The notes: generated from the letters alone by a model not told the origin. A stretch of DNA of 9,699 bases from Candidatus Hydrogenedentota bacterium (GCA_903822375.1 CAIJOU010000213.1:1-9699); one strand, 5' to 3'. Shown: positions 1 through 7,096, numbered from the stretch's first letter. A program made the numbers and translations.

Positions 1-36
1 CCGGCCGCTGCGCCGGCCGCTGCGCCGGCCGCCCCG
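1..36 (+). repeat. 12-bp tandem repeat encoding a Pro-Ala linker
   Basis: The unit CCGGCCGCTGCG occurs perfectly at 1-12 and 13-24, and a degenerate third copy fills 25-36. In frame it encodes Pro-Ala-Ala-Ala repeats. The array probably extends upstream of the window. In-frame 12-bp units like this can change copy number by slippage without breaking the reading frame. Confidence 0.8.
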
Positions 37-414
37 GCCGAAGTGCCGGTCGCCGCGAAAGTGACGGGCACAAACGTCAATGTGCTCGCGGCTTACGGCA
101 AGGGCCTGGATGCGGACCCCGCCGGCCCGCTGGCCAAGCTGAACGCCCTGGTGGTCAAGGAAGCCGTGGACGCGGCGGGCAAGCCGGTTGAAGGCCTGGC
201 CGGACGCACGCTGTACTACGTTCCGGTGAAGGCTGCGGCCGACCTGGCCGTTGGCGACGCCAATGTCGGCAAGACGATCGTTGTCACGGGCAAGGTGCTC
301 GTGAAGGGCGGCGCGGTCATCGTCGAGAAGTTCGAAGCCCGGGCGGCCAAGAAGGTTGACGGCGGCTGGGACACCATCGGCACCAAGACGATGAGCCAGC
401 AGGCGGTCATCTAG
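1..414 (+). CDS. C-terminal part of an unrecognised Ala/Pro-linker protein (5' end outside window)
   Basis: The frame is open from base 1 to a TAG at 412-414, so the gene begins upstream of the window; the GTG at 43 is merely the first possible start inside it. The visible part starts with a Pro-Ala-Ala-Ala type low-complexity stretch (about residues 1-13). A beta-rich, roughly 120-residue domain follows, with alternating Val/Thr/Gly strands such as KTIVVTGKVLVKGGAVIVEKF near the end, and no Cys. A Pro/Ala linker before a small beta domain is usual for exported or cell-envelope proteins. The TGKVLVKGGAVIV pattern is reminiscent of small OB-fold-like accessory domains, but I do not recognise the family and assign no function. 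The gene is convergent with the minus-strand hydrolase gene ending at 504 and is followed by a hairpin terminator. I am confident it is coding and have no functional call. Confidence 0.75.
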   Translation, partial: PAAAPAAAPAAPAEVPVAAKVTGTNVNVLAAYGKGLDADPAGPLAKLNALVVKEAVDAAGKPVEGLAGRTLYYVPVKAAADLAVGDANVGKTIVVTGKVLVKGGAVIVEKFEARAAKKVDGGWDTIGTKTMSQQAVI

Positions 415-443
415 TCAGAAGCTGACACAATACAAAGTTATTT

Positions 444-486
444 GCGGCGGAACGGGCCTGAGGGTCGGTTCCGCCGCAGCTGTTTT
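444..486 (+). terminator. Intrinsic terminator between convergent genes
   Basis: A perfect 10-bp stem, GCGGCGGAAC (444-453) with GTTCCGCCGC (468-477), encloses a 14-nt loop and is followed by TGTTTTA at 481-487. It begins 30 bases after the stop codon of the plus-strand gene, which fits a rho-independent terminator for that gene. On the minus strand the stem is followed by AAATAAC rather than a U run, so it would be a weaker terminator for the converging hydrolase operon. Confidence 0.8.
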
Positions 487-547
487 ATGGGATGGAATGG
501 GAGTTATGGGATGGGAGATGGCGTAACGGGGGTGGGGAACAGGGGGG
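485..547 (+). repeat. G-tract-rich direct repeat with quadruplex-type spacing
   Basis: The 11-mer TTATGGGATGG occurs at 485-495 and again at 504-514. Four GGG tracts at 489-491, 499-501, 508-510 and 513-515 have loops of 7, 6 and 2 bases, which satisfies the usual G3+N1-7 quadruplex rule. Longer G runs follow at 528-532, 534-537 and 542-547. On the minus strand this DNA encodes the Pro-rich tail and stop codon of the second hydrolase. Folding is inferred from the pattern only. Confidence 0.55.
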
Positions 548-1361
548 CCAGGAACTTCTCCAGACCTTTGGAAACAATTGCCTCGGAGTCCGTGAACCCC
601 ATGACATGTCTGCCGTGAATCTCCAGAAAGGTCTTCGGCTCGTTGGCCAATTCAAACAGTTTTTGGCCGTGGGAGTAGGGGGTGAGCTGGTCCTGCGGAC
701 TGTGGATTACCATGACCGGGACGTGGATGTTGGGCACTTTGGATGCATTGTCAAACCGGTAACTGCACAGCAGACGCACAGGCAGGAACGGAAGCATGCG
801 GGCTCCAACATCGGGTATGGAGGTGAAGGTGCTGTCCAACACCACGGCGCGGGGAGTCACTTCGACGGCAAGGTTGGCCGTCACCCCCCCGCCCAGGGAC
901 TGTCCGTACAGGAGGATTTTCTCAGGCGGGATGCCCTTGACCTTGGTGAGCCAGTTCCACATGGCGCGGCCATCGGCGTAACACCTTTCTTCGGAGGGCC
1001 GGCCGGTGCTCCTGCCGAAACCGCCATAGTCGTAAAGCAGCACGGAGAACCCCAGCTTGCGGAAAGTGTGGACAAAAGGCAGCCATTCGGCGATGTTTCC
1101 CTCATTGCCGTGCGAGAAAAGCATGACTCCCCGGGCGTTTTCGAGGGGGATATACCAACCATCCGTCTTCTCCCCGTTTACATCAAGCACAATACTCTCA
1201 AATTCCCAGTGATGGTTCGCCGGCGTGTAGCGCACTTTCTTGTCCGGATGGAACAGCATGAAACTCTGCAGCAGGTACATGCCCGCAGCCACCATCAGGT
1301 ACATGATGGCTGCCTCCCTGAGGTAATACCACAGTGTCCGTTTCGGCTTGTTCTTCGCCAT
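504..1361 (-). CDS. Membrane-anchored alpha/beta hydrolase, second tandem copy (BEM46/YfhR-like)
   Basis: This is a 285-residue serine hydrolase of the alpha/beta fold. It starts with a hydrophobic segment at about residues 13-36, probably one N-terminal membrane anchor. The fold motifs follow: the HGN oxyanion-type motif at 84-86, the nucleophile elbow GQSLG with Ser155, Asp224 in HSPQD, and His252 in GRH, so the catalytic triad looks complete. The layout resembles the BEM46/ABHD13/YfhR group; the substrate is unknown. The ATG at 1361 is chosen because AGGGGAG lies 6 bases upstream (1368-1374). The frame stays open further upstream, but that stretch lies within the preceding gene. The start is 19 bases after the stop of the upstream fusion gene, so the two are probably cotranscribed. 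It aligns without gaps to the hydrolase domain of that gene, with every catalytic residue offset by 4, and about 60% identity by eye. Its Pro-rich tail (TPVTPSPIP) is not shared. Confidence 0.88.
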   Translation of the reverse strand: MAKNKPKRTLWYYLREAAIMYLMVAAGMYLLQSFMLFHPDKKVRYTPANHHWEFESIVLDVNGEKTDGWYIPLENARGVMLFSHGNEGNIAEWLPFVHTFRKLGFSVLLYDYGGFGRSTGRPSEERCYADGRAMWNWLTKVKGIPPEKILLYGQSLGGGVTANLAVEVTPRAVVLDSTFTSIPDVGARMLPFLPVRLLCSYRFDNASKVPNIHVPVMVIHSPQDQLTPYSHGQKLFELANEPKTFLEIHGRHVMGFTDSEAIVSKGLEKFLAPLFPTPVTPSPIP

Positions 1362-1367
1362 GTCATT

Positions 1368-1374
1368 CTCCCCT
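1368..1374 (-). promoter_or_regulatory. Ribosome binding site of the second hydrolase
   Basis: AGGGGAG on the minus strand lies 6 bases before the ATG at 1361. It decides the start against upstream in-frame codons. The same GGGGAGAA leader precedes the internal ATG of the first hydrolase copy at 2229. Confidence 0.7.
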
Positions 1375-1380
1375 GGCTTT

Positions 1381-2229
1381 TCAGTTCTGCGGGAACAGCG
1401 GCTCGGCGAACTTCTTCCATGCGGCCGCATACACATCCTTGGACTGCACGAACCCGTCGTTGTGGTCGCCGTGGATTTCGACGAAGGTCTTCGGTTCGTT
1501 GGCCAGTTCAAAGAGCTTCCTGCCGTGGGCGTAGGGAATCGTGGTGTCGTCCGGGCTGTGCACCATCATCAGGGGAACGTGAATCTTGGCGACCTTGTCG
1601 ACGTTGGCAAACTTGTACGAGGCGAGCAGGCGTACCGGCAGCCAGGGAAAGACATCCGCGGCCACGTCGGGCACGGACAGGAAGGTGCTTTCCATCACGA
1701 CGGCACGGGGGGTGACTTCGGCGGCCAAGTCGCAGGTGACCGCGCCGCCCAAGGAGCGGCCGAACAGTAATATCTTGTCTGCCGGCACCTTCTTGGTTTC
1801 GGTGAGCCATTTCCACATGGCCCGCGCGTCGGCATAGCAGCGTTTCTCGGAGGCGTTGCCGGTGCTGTTGCCGTATCCGCCGTAGTCATAAACCAGCACG
1901 GAGAAACCCATCGAGCGCAACAGCCCAACGGACTCCAGCCGGCCGGAGATGTTTCCCGCGTTGCCGTGGGAAAACAGGACCACGCCGCGGGCGTTTTCGT
2001 GCGGCACAAACCACCCGTGGGTCTTCTTTCCGTTAACGTCCAGCACGACGTTCTCAAAGGTCCAGTTATAAACGGACGGGTCGAGCACCATCGCCCGATC
2101 GGTGATGAACAGCATGGGCCGCTGCGCGAAATAGAACACGGCCACGACGCCCAGGTAGGCCAGAAGCAGCAGCATCGGAAAACGGCGGACATAATAGGAA
2201 AAGGGCCGGGCGTTCTTTGGTGTGTCCAT
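1381..2229 (-). other. Possible internal translation start for the first hydrolase as a separate 282-residue protein
   Basis: The ATG at 2229 (Met639 of the fusion) is preceded by GGGGGAG (2233-2239), with AAC between it and the start. Translation from here would give a complete 282-residue hydrolase with N-terminal anchor (about residues 18-36), Ser159, Asp228 and His256. That nearly equals the 285 residues of the neighbouring paralogue, whose start carries the same GGGGAGAA leader. This suggests the hydrolase was once, and may still be, made separately. The sequence alone cannot show whether both the fusion and the short form are produced. Confidence 0.5.
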
Positions 2230-4143
2230 GTTCTCCCCCATGCGTTCAAGGTTGTTGCGGGCCGCAGTCAATCCGGGCAGGCGTTCCAAAGCCTCCCGAA
2301 ACAGGGCACCGGCGATTTCATAGTCGCCGTAACTGGCGCACAGCGTGCCGGCGTTGTTGAGTATGGCGGGGTCGCGTCCGTAGGCGGTGAACGCATAGGC
2401 AATTTCGGCGCGCGCGGCGCGTTGGCAGGCTTCCTTCAAAGCCTTGTCCGACTCCTGCGCGCCCTTGTAGTACTGGCTTTGCGCCATGGACAAATGAATG
2501 TCGCAGAGAATGGTGTCCGCCGTGAAATCGCCGCGGCGGTCCTTGAAGTCTGGCCACCGGTATCCCGCCCAAAAGTCCCTTTCCGGCGGCACGGGTTCAC
2601 CGGGCCGCAGCGCCCGCCAGAGCAGGCCCGCCGGAACAAGGCGAATTCCGGATTCCGGCGAGAACACGGGCGGTTCCTCGAAATACACGGGACGTTTGGT
2701 GTTGGGAATGAGCCATGAGAAGAGTTGGGGTTCCAAGGCACGGCGGGGATGGGGGCCCGCCTTCTCTTTCAAGTCCGGGGGAAGGTTCTCAAACTCGGCG
2801 AGCTGCACATAGCCGTAGGTGCGCGCATTGGCGACATCGGGCCGAAGCCCCTCAACGTTTTGCAGATAGAGCACGGAAAAGCCGCCATGGTCGGAGGCGG
2901 ACACGTAAATGGCGTCCTTGTCCAGCGAGTTCAGAATGTTAAGGCCATAATCATAGGCCCAGTAATAGTGACTCTTGTCGTTCTGACGCCAATTGAGACC
3001 CAGGGGCACGGCAACACAGACCGCCATCACCGCCGCGGCGACAAGGGGCTTGCGCTGCCAGGCTGCGTCAAAGAACAACCCCGCGCACAGGGCCGCAATT
3101 AGGTAGGCGGGGATGGAAAACACAGACATGACCCAGAGCCAGTCGCGGGTTAGTTCGGGATTCTGCCACAGCGTGAATCCCGTGACGACGGAAACGGCGC
3201 ACCCGGCGAGAAACAGCGCATGACCGGGCCTTCGCCAAAGCAGAATCATGAAACCGATGAGGTCCGCGCCGAGCATGGGCTGGCGGAGGTACATGGCGCC
3301 CATGGCCCCCATCTGATTCAGAAAACGGTCAAAACTGTGCGGGTACTGGGTGACCATGAAGTCGTACTGTGCGCGCCGTACGTGCCGCCAAACTCCCGCA
3401 AAGGTTTCGGGATCACCCCAATTCACCCCCGGATGGGCGGCGGCGCGCAGCGGGAGGTAGAGAAACGTAGCGAGACAGAACGCAGCGGACAGTGCGCACA
3501 AGCCGGCGTAAAACGCCCACCGGCGCGGGTCGGGGATTCGGCCTGCCGCCGCACGGTCATGCAGCAGGACAAAGAACGCAAACCACGGCGCCAACAGCAG
3601 GAAGGTGTCATGAACCGACGTGCCGAGGCCAAAGGCCATGGCAAACACAAGCAGCAGGCGGTCACTTCGGGTGCGCTCCCACTGGAAAAGCAGCAAAAGG
3701 CACAGGGCAAAGAAGAACGCCGTAAGCGTGTACACCTCGGCAATGACGGCCTGTTCCCAGAATTCCTGGCAAAAGGCGAAGAGCAACCCGGCCGCCACGG
3801 CGGCGATGCGGTTGCGGGTGAACAGGATGACCAGCATCACAAGCAGATACACTGTGGCGGCGCCGAAGACGGCGGACATGAGGTTGACACGCCATGCGAT
3901 GCCGCCCGCGGGCAGCCAGGTGAACGCGTGGGCGATCATGCAGTAGAGCGGATAGCCGGGGGGATGGGGCACGCCAAGCGTTCTTGCCGCGGTGACAAAG
4001 GTTCCGCTGTCCTCGCCGGTGATGGTCGGGGCCAGCGTGAAGCAGTACACCGCAAGCGCTGCCAGCGCCGCCGCCGCCGCGATGGAGCGGTCACGCCGGT
4101 CAAAGCCATCTGTCCTATTGGACTCCACACTTATGTCCAGCAA
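1381..4143 (-). CDS. DUF2723 membrane protein fused in frame to an alpha/beta hydrolase
   Basis: This is a 920-residue frame made of two normally separate proteins. Residues 1 to about 410 form a polytopic membrane region with the DUF2723 signature: TLAPTITGEDSG (36-47), then a GVPHPPGYPLY motif (57-67), then EFWEQAVIAEVYTL (127-140). DUF2723 proteins (TMEM260/protein O-mannosyltransferase-like, GT-C fold) are thought to transfer sugars on the outer face of the membrane, and the ED pair at 44-45 lies in the loop where such enzymes keep acidic residues. Residues about 410-560 are a soluble region and 560-635 look TPR-like. From Met639 an alpha/beta hydrolase follows, with its own hydrophobic anchor and a triad at Ser797 (GRSLG), Asp866 and His894 (GDH). 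The start is TTG at 4143, with AGAAGG 9 bases upstream (4153-4158). No ATG precedes the first membrane helix, so a non-ATG start is required. The alternative is two genes whose intervening stop has been lost, or hidden by a sequence error. Confidence 0.8.
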   Translation of the reverse strand: MLDISVESNRTDGFDRRDRSIAAAAALAALAVYCFTLAPTITGEDSGTFVTAARTLGVPHPPGYPLYCMIAHAFTWLPAGGIAWRVNLMSAVFGAATVYLLVMLVILFTRNRIAAVAAGLLFAFCQEFWEQAVIAEVYTLTAFFFALCLLLLFQWERTRSDRLLLVFAMAFGLGTSVHDTFLLLAPWFAFFVLLHDRAAAGRIPDPRRWAFYAGLCALSAAFCLATFLYLPLRAAAHPGVNWGDPETFAGVWRHVRRAQYDFMVTQYPHSFDRFLNQMGAMGAMYLRQPMLGADLIGFMILLWRRPGHALFLAGCAVSVVTGFTLWQNPELTRDWLWVMSVFSIPAYLIAALCAGLFFDAAWQRKPLVAAAVMAVCVAVPLGLNWRQNDKSHYYWAYDYGLNILNSLDKDAIYVSASDHGGFSVLYLQNVEGLRPDVANARTYGYVQLAEFENLPPDLKEKAGPHPRRALEPQLFSWLIPNTKRPVYFEEPPVFSPESGIRLVPAGLLWRALRPGEPVPPERDFWAGYRWPDFKDRRGDFTADTILCDIHLSMAQSQYYKGAQESDKALKEACQRAARAEIAYAFTAYGRDPAILNNAGTLCASYGDYEIAGALFREALERLPGLTAARNNLERMGENMDTPKNARPFSYYVRRFPMLLLLAYLGVVAVFYFAQRPMLFITDRAMVLDPSVYNWTFENVVLDVNGKKTHGWFVPHENARGVVLFSHGNAGNISGRLESVGLLRSMGFSVLVYDYGGYGNSTGNASEKRCYADARAMWKWLTETKKVPADKILLFGRSLGGAVTCDLAAEVTPRAVVMESTFLSVPDVAADVFPWLPVRLLASYKFANVDKVAKIHVPLMMVHSPDDTTIPYAHGRKLFELANEPKTFVEIHGDHNDGFVQSKDVYAAAWKKFAEPLFPQN

Positions 4144-4152
4144 TTCGAACTA

Positions 4153-4158
4153 CCTTCT
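4153..4158 (-). promoter_or_regulatory. Ribosome binding site supporting a TTG start of the DUF2723 gene
   Basis: AGAAGG on the minus strand lies 9 bases before TTG at 4143. The next candidate start in frame, GTG at 4128, has no purine-rich sequence at a suitable distance, so TTG is preferred. Confidence 0.5.
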
Positions 4159-4224
4159 TTGAAGCTCTTCATGCCAAAACGTCGGTGAGTCGCTGTGCCG
4201 AAGAGAGAATGCTGTATTTACTTA

Positions 4225-4259
4225 TTCTGGATTCTGACTTCTAACTTCTGGATTCTCAG
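4225..4259. repeat. Five tandem degenerate heptamers (TTCTGRM type)
   Basis: Five consecutive 7-base units read TTCTGGA, TTCTGAC, TTCTAAC, TTCTGGA, TTCTCAG. The 11-mer TTCTGGATTCT therefore recurs exactly 21 bases apart (4225 and 4246). The array is AT-richer than its surroundings and fills part of the 135-base gap between plsY and the DUF2723 gene. Tandem heptamers are known in cyanobacteria as STRR sequences; a relation to those is not implied. A weak minus-strand promoter (TTAGAA, 18 bases, TAAATA) could overlap the array, but I do not call it. Confidence 0.75.
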
Positions 4260-4278
4260 CTTACGGCTCCGCCGCAGC

Positions 4279-4872
4279 CTAAATCCGGCTCTCCTCGCCC
4301 TTGACTATGCGCTGAATATTGGCCCGATGTTTGAGGATGACCAGCGCCGCCACCACCACGGTTACCACCCGGACCGGTATGGACGCGGGAAAAAAGAACA
4401 CGGCCACGCTGAGCACGGCGGCGGCGGCAATGCTTCCGGCGCTGACCATCCGCGTCGCGGCCACCACCACGCCGAACACCAGTGCGGCAATCAGTGTGGG
4501 CATGGGCGCAAGCCCCAGGAACACGCCGGTGCTGGTGGCCACGCCCTTGCCGCCGCGAAACCGGAGAAACACGGAGAAGGTATGGCCCAGGATGGCCGCG
4601 AGCCCGCACAGGATCGGCAGGTAGTCCCAGACATTGAGCCAGAGGGCGGCGGCCACGGGCAGCCAGCCCTTGAGCACGTCCATCGCAAGGGTGATCGCGC
4701 CGAGTTTCTTGCCCAGCACCCGCAGCGTGTTGGTCGCACCGATGTTGCGGCTGCCGTGCTCGCGGATGTCGATGTTGCGCAGCTTCAGCCCCAGCCACAG
4801 GCCCGTGGGCACGGATCCGAGCAGGTAGGAGAAAGCGATGGCGGCGGGAATGACCAGGCCGTTCGCGCTCAT
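4279..4872 (-). CDS. plsY: Glycerol-3-phosphate acyltransferase PlsY
   Basis: PlsY is an integral membrane enzyme that moves an acyl group from acyl-phosphate to glycerol 3-phosphate, making lysophosphatidic acid, the first step of phospholipid synthesis in most bacteria. The 197-residue product has the usual length and about seven hydrophobic segments. All three family motifs are present: GSRNIGATNTLR (40-51, with Arg where Gly is usual after GS), GHTFSVFLRFRGGKGVATSTG (96-116), and KHRANIQRIVKGEE (181-194). The ATG at 4872 overlaps the TGA of der as ATGA, and only a weak AAGAG lies upstream, so translation is probably coupled to der. The der-plsY pairing is common in bacteria. The gpsA gene that often follows plsY is absent here, and a heptamer repeat and the DUF2723 operon follow instead. 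Confidence 0.95.
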   Translation of the reverse strand: MSANGLVIPAAIAFSYLLGSVPTGLWLGLKLRNIDIREHGSRNIGATNTLRVLGKKLGAITLAMDVLKGWLPVAAALWLNVWDYLPILCGLAAILGHTFSVFLRFRGGKGVATSTGVFLGLAPMPTLIAALVFGVVVAATRMVSAGSIAAAAVLSVAVFFFPASIPVRVVTVVVAALVILKHRANIQRIVKGEESRI

Positions 4873-6263
4873 TTCGATTTCTCTTCGCGCAGTTCGATGC
4901 GGATCGGTATGCCCTTGAAGCCGTATTCCTCGCGAATCTGGTTCTCAATGAAGCGCATATAGCTGAAATGGAACAGCTTTATCTGGTTTACAAAGATGAT
5001 GAAGACCGTCGGGTTCGTGCTGGCTTGTGTCGCGTAGAGAATCTTGGCGTGCTTGCCCTTCTGGCTCGGGGGATTGTGCTTGGCCTTGATCTTGTCGATC
5101 AGCCGGTTGAGTTCCGCGGTGGCAATGCGCTTCTTGGCCTCCGCCGCCACCTCGTCGATCATGTCGAACGTCTTGAAGAGACGCAGCCGGGTCAGGTTTG
5201 AAATGGTCAGCCACGGCACGAACTTGATTTGCGGCATTTGCAGGTCGATGTCGTCCACAAGCGCCTTAAACCGTTTCTCCTTGTCCTCAATGAGGTCCCA
5301 CTTGGTCCAGACGAGGATGATGGGCGTGCCGTTTTCGATGGCATAACCAATGATGCGCTTGTCCTGATCGGCCAGCCCCTCGGTCGCCTCGACCATGACC
5401 AGGCAAACATCGGCGCGCCGGATGGCGCGCAGCGACCGGGTGACGCTGAAGCGCTCGACATCCTCGCGGATGCCGGCCTTCTTGCGCATGCCGGCCGTGT
5501 CGATCAGCAGGTATTCACGGTCCTGCCAGGTGAAATCAACATCAATGGCGTCGCGCGTGGTTCCCGGGACCTCCGAAACGATGGTGCGTTCCTCGTTGAG
5601 GATGGCGTTGATGAAGGAGGACTTGCCCACGTTGGGCCGTCCCACGATGGCGACGCGGGTGACCTTGCTGGTGAGGACGGCGGGTGCGTCCTCCTCGCCT
5701 TCCCCGGCCGCAGCCGTTTCCGGCGTGGCGAGCGGCGCGTCCGGGAGGTGCTTCATCACCTCCTGCATGAGTTCCTCGACGCCGAGGCCGTGGCCGGACG
5801 ACACGGACAACGGGTCGCCCATGGCGAGTTCGTAGAAGTCGAAGCGGTTCTCGGACATCTTGTAATTGTCCAGCTTGTTCACCGCGAGCACGACCGGTTT
5901 GCGCAGCCGCTGGATTTCCTCGGCAATAAGCCGGTCGGTGCGGGTGATTTCCTGCTGGCCGTCGACAACCAGAACGATGACCGAGGCCTCGTCCAGCGCG
6001 GCGCGCACCTGCTGCTGCATCTTGCGCGAAATCTCATCGACCGGGTTTTCGATGATGCCGCCCGTGTCAACCACGCGGATCACCCGGTCGAACCAGATGC
6101 CGCGTCCGAAGAAACGGTCGCGGGTGATGCCTTCCTGGTCATGGACGATGGCGCGTGACTTGCCAATCATGCGGTTGAACAGGGTGGACTTGCCGACGTT
6201 GGGCCGGCCGCAAATCGCCACGAGGGGCGGCTTTGCCTTGCCGGGACCGGCTGAATTTGTCAT
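4869..6263 (-). CDS. der: Ribosome assembly GTPase Der (EngA)
   Basis: Der is the essential tandem-domain GTPase that helps mature the 50S ribosomal subunit in the cytoplasm. The 464-residue product has the usual order. GTPase domain 1 carries GRPNVGKS (19-26), DTGG (66-69), NKLD (129-132) and VSSGHG (154-159). An Ala/Glu-rich linker spans about 175-199. Domain 2 carries GRPNVGKS (208-215), DTAG (255-258), a G4 motif reading TKWD (320-323) in place of the usual NKWD, and a G5 region reading ISNLTR where ISALTG is typical. The KH-like domain is at about 375-464 with the SYMRFIENQIREEYGF signature. The ATG at 6263 has AAGGAG 8 bases upstream (6272-6277) and overlaps the pgsA stop as ATGA. The frame extends 89 codons further upstream, but those overlap pgsA and precede the conserved domain, so they are rejected. 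Confidence 0.97.
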   Translation of the reverse strand: MTNSAGPGKAKPPLVAICGRPNVGKSTLFNRMIGKSRAIVHDQEGITRDRFFGRGIWFDRVIRVVDTGGIIENPVDEISRKMQQQVRAALDEASVIVLVVDGQQEITRTDRLIAEEIQRLRKPVVLAVNKLDNYKMSENRFDFYELAMGDPLSVSSGHGLGVEELMQEVMKHLPDAPLATPETAAAGEGEEDAPAVLTSKVTRVAIVGRPNVGKSSFINAILNEERTIVSEVPGTTRDAIDVDFTWQDREYLLIDTAGMRKKAGIREDVERFSVTRSLRAIRRADVCLVMVEATEGLADQDKRIIGYAIENGTPIILVWTKWDLIEDKEKRFKALVDDIDLQMPQIKFVPWLTISNLTRLRLFKTFDMIDEVAAEAKKRIATAELNRLIDKIKAKHNPPSQKGKHAKILYATQASTNPTVFIIFVNQIKLFHFSYMRFIENQIREEYGFKGIPIRIELREEKSK

Positions 6264-6814
6264 TGCGGGGTCTCCTTCTCCGCCACCTGGGCCCAGCCGA
6301 ACAAAAAGTAATCGACGGCGGACCACACGCAGAACGCGAGATTTATCCAAATCAACAGTTCCGATCCCGGCAGCGCCAGGATCAGGGCGATAAGCGTAAA
6401 CATTTGCAGTGCCGTGGTGGCCTTGCCCGCGGGCCGCGGTTTCACCCGCACGGGTCCGTAGAACTCGTTGATCACCCACGAACCCATGACGATAAACACG
6501 TCGCGCGCCAGCACCGCCACGGGGAACCACAGCGGCACATGGGGGACAAACTGCTCGTTCGCCGCCATGAACACGAAACCAAGATTAATCAGCAGCTTGT
6601 CGGCCAGCGGGTCAAGCCTTCTGCCGAGCGCGGATTCCTGCTTGAAGCGCCGGGCCACCCAGCCGTCCAGCGCGTCCGACACGGCGGCCAGCGCATAAAC
6701 GACCGCTGCGGCCGCGCGCAGCAGGTAGAGGTCGGCGGTGTAGGTGTAGACCATGGCGCAAAACACCGGCACCATGGCCAGGCGGAACAGGGTGATGCGG
6801 TTTGCAAGCGTCAT
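6260..6814 (-). CDS. pgsA: CDP-alcohol phosphatidyltransferase, probably PgsA
   Basis: The 184-residue membrane protein belongs to the CDP-alcohol phosphatidyltransferase family. The family signature DG-x2-AR-x8-G-x3-D-x3-D is intact: Asp47, Asp50-Gly51, Ala54-Arg55, Gly64, Asp68, Asp72. These acidic residues bind the metal ions and the CDP-diacylglycerol. The start MTLANRITLFR, the ARD at 103-105 and AGKATTALQ (129-137) resemble phosphatidylglycerophosphate synthase, which joins CDP-diacylglycerol to glycerol 3-phosphate. Another alcohol acceptor, or a cardiolipin synthase-like role, cannot be excluded. The ATG at 6814 is chosen because it begins the conserved N-terminus; the frame extends to 6907 with unconserved sequence. 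Its SD is weak (GGTGG). The gene heads the pgsA-der-plsY operon. A weak promoter candidate lies upstream (TTGCGG 6902-6907, 18-base spacer, TACCAT 6878-6883). Confidence 0.88.
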   Translation of the reverse strand: MTLANRITLFRLAMVPVFCAMVYTYTADLYLLRAAAAVVYALAAVSDALDGWVARRFKQESALGRRLDPLADKLLINLGFVFMAANEQFVPHVPLWFPVAVLARDVFIVMGSWVINEFYGPVRVKPRPAGKATTALQMFTLIALILALPGSELLIWINLAFCVWSAVDYFLFGWAQVAEKETPQ

Positions 6815-7021
6815 CGGTTTGCCACCAGACCGCGCCGTTTCCACGCCGACACGCGGCGTTGCGCGGCCTCCGGGAGAATGGTACCTGTTTGGGCGGGGCA
6901 TCCGCAAAGGGATGGGGAATTCTTGTAATCAATCCCGCTTTGAAAGGGCAGGCCCGAAGGACCGGGGGATGTTGTCTTAGGTCCCCCTTTGAAGGCCATG
7001 GCCCGCCGGAGGAGGGGGGCA

Positions 7022-7034
7022 GCCGCTAAGCGGC
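7022..7034. repeat. Hairpin of the middle repeat module
   Basis: GCCGC, TAA, GCGGC: a perfect 5-bp stem with a 3-base loop, directly before the GGGGGATGT tail. The same module also contains the 10-base palindrome GGCCATGGCC at 6994-7003. Confidence 0.65.
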
Positions 7035-7078
7035 GGGGGATGTGCTTCCGGGTCTTGTCTCGCATCCTTACATCCCCC

Positions 7079-7096
7079 GGTTCGCTTTCGCGAACC
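7079..7096. repeat. Hairpin of the inverted repeat module
   Basis: GGTTCGC (7079-7085) and GCGAACC (7090-7096) form a perfect 7-bp stem with a TTTC loop. It occupies the same place, between head and tail, as the different hairpins in the other two modules. The hairpin position is kept while its sequence varies. Confidence 0.7.

Noticed and set aside
492..1715. 407-residue plus-strand open frame opposite the hydrolases
   Set aside because: It lies antisense to two clear hydrolase domains, shows no domain of its own, and its C-terminus is Arg-rich low-complexity sequence typical of a GC-rich shadow frame.
4131..4172. 13-codon minus-strand leader frame (ATG at 4172, TAA at 4131-4133) overlapping the TTG start of the DUF2723 gene
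   Set aside because: No Shine-Dalgarno sequence precedes it and there is no attenuator hairpin or run of regulatory codons; a frame this short is expected by chance.
3220..4188. 322-residue plus-strand open frame opposite the DUF2723 gene
   Set aside because: It is antisense to conserved DUF2723 motifs; its composition (Gly, Arg, His, Gln) is that of a reverse-strand shadow.
5229..6158. 309-residue plus-strand open frame opposite der
   Set aside because: It is antisense to both GTPase domains of der and has no recognisable domain.
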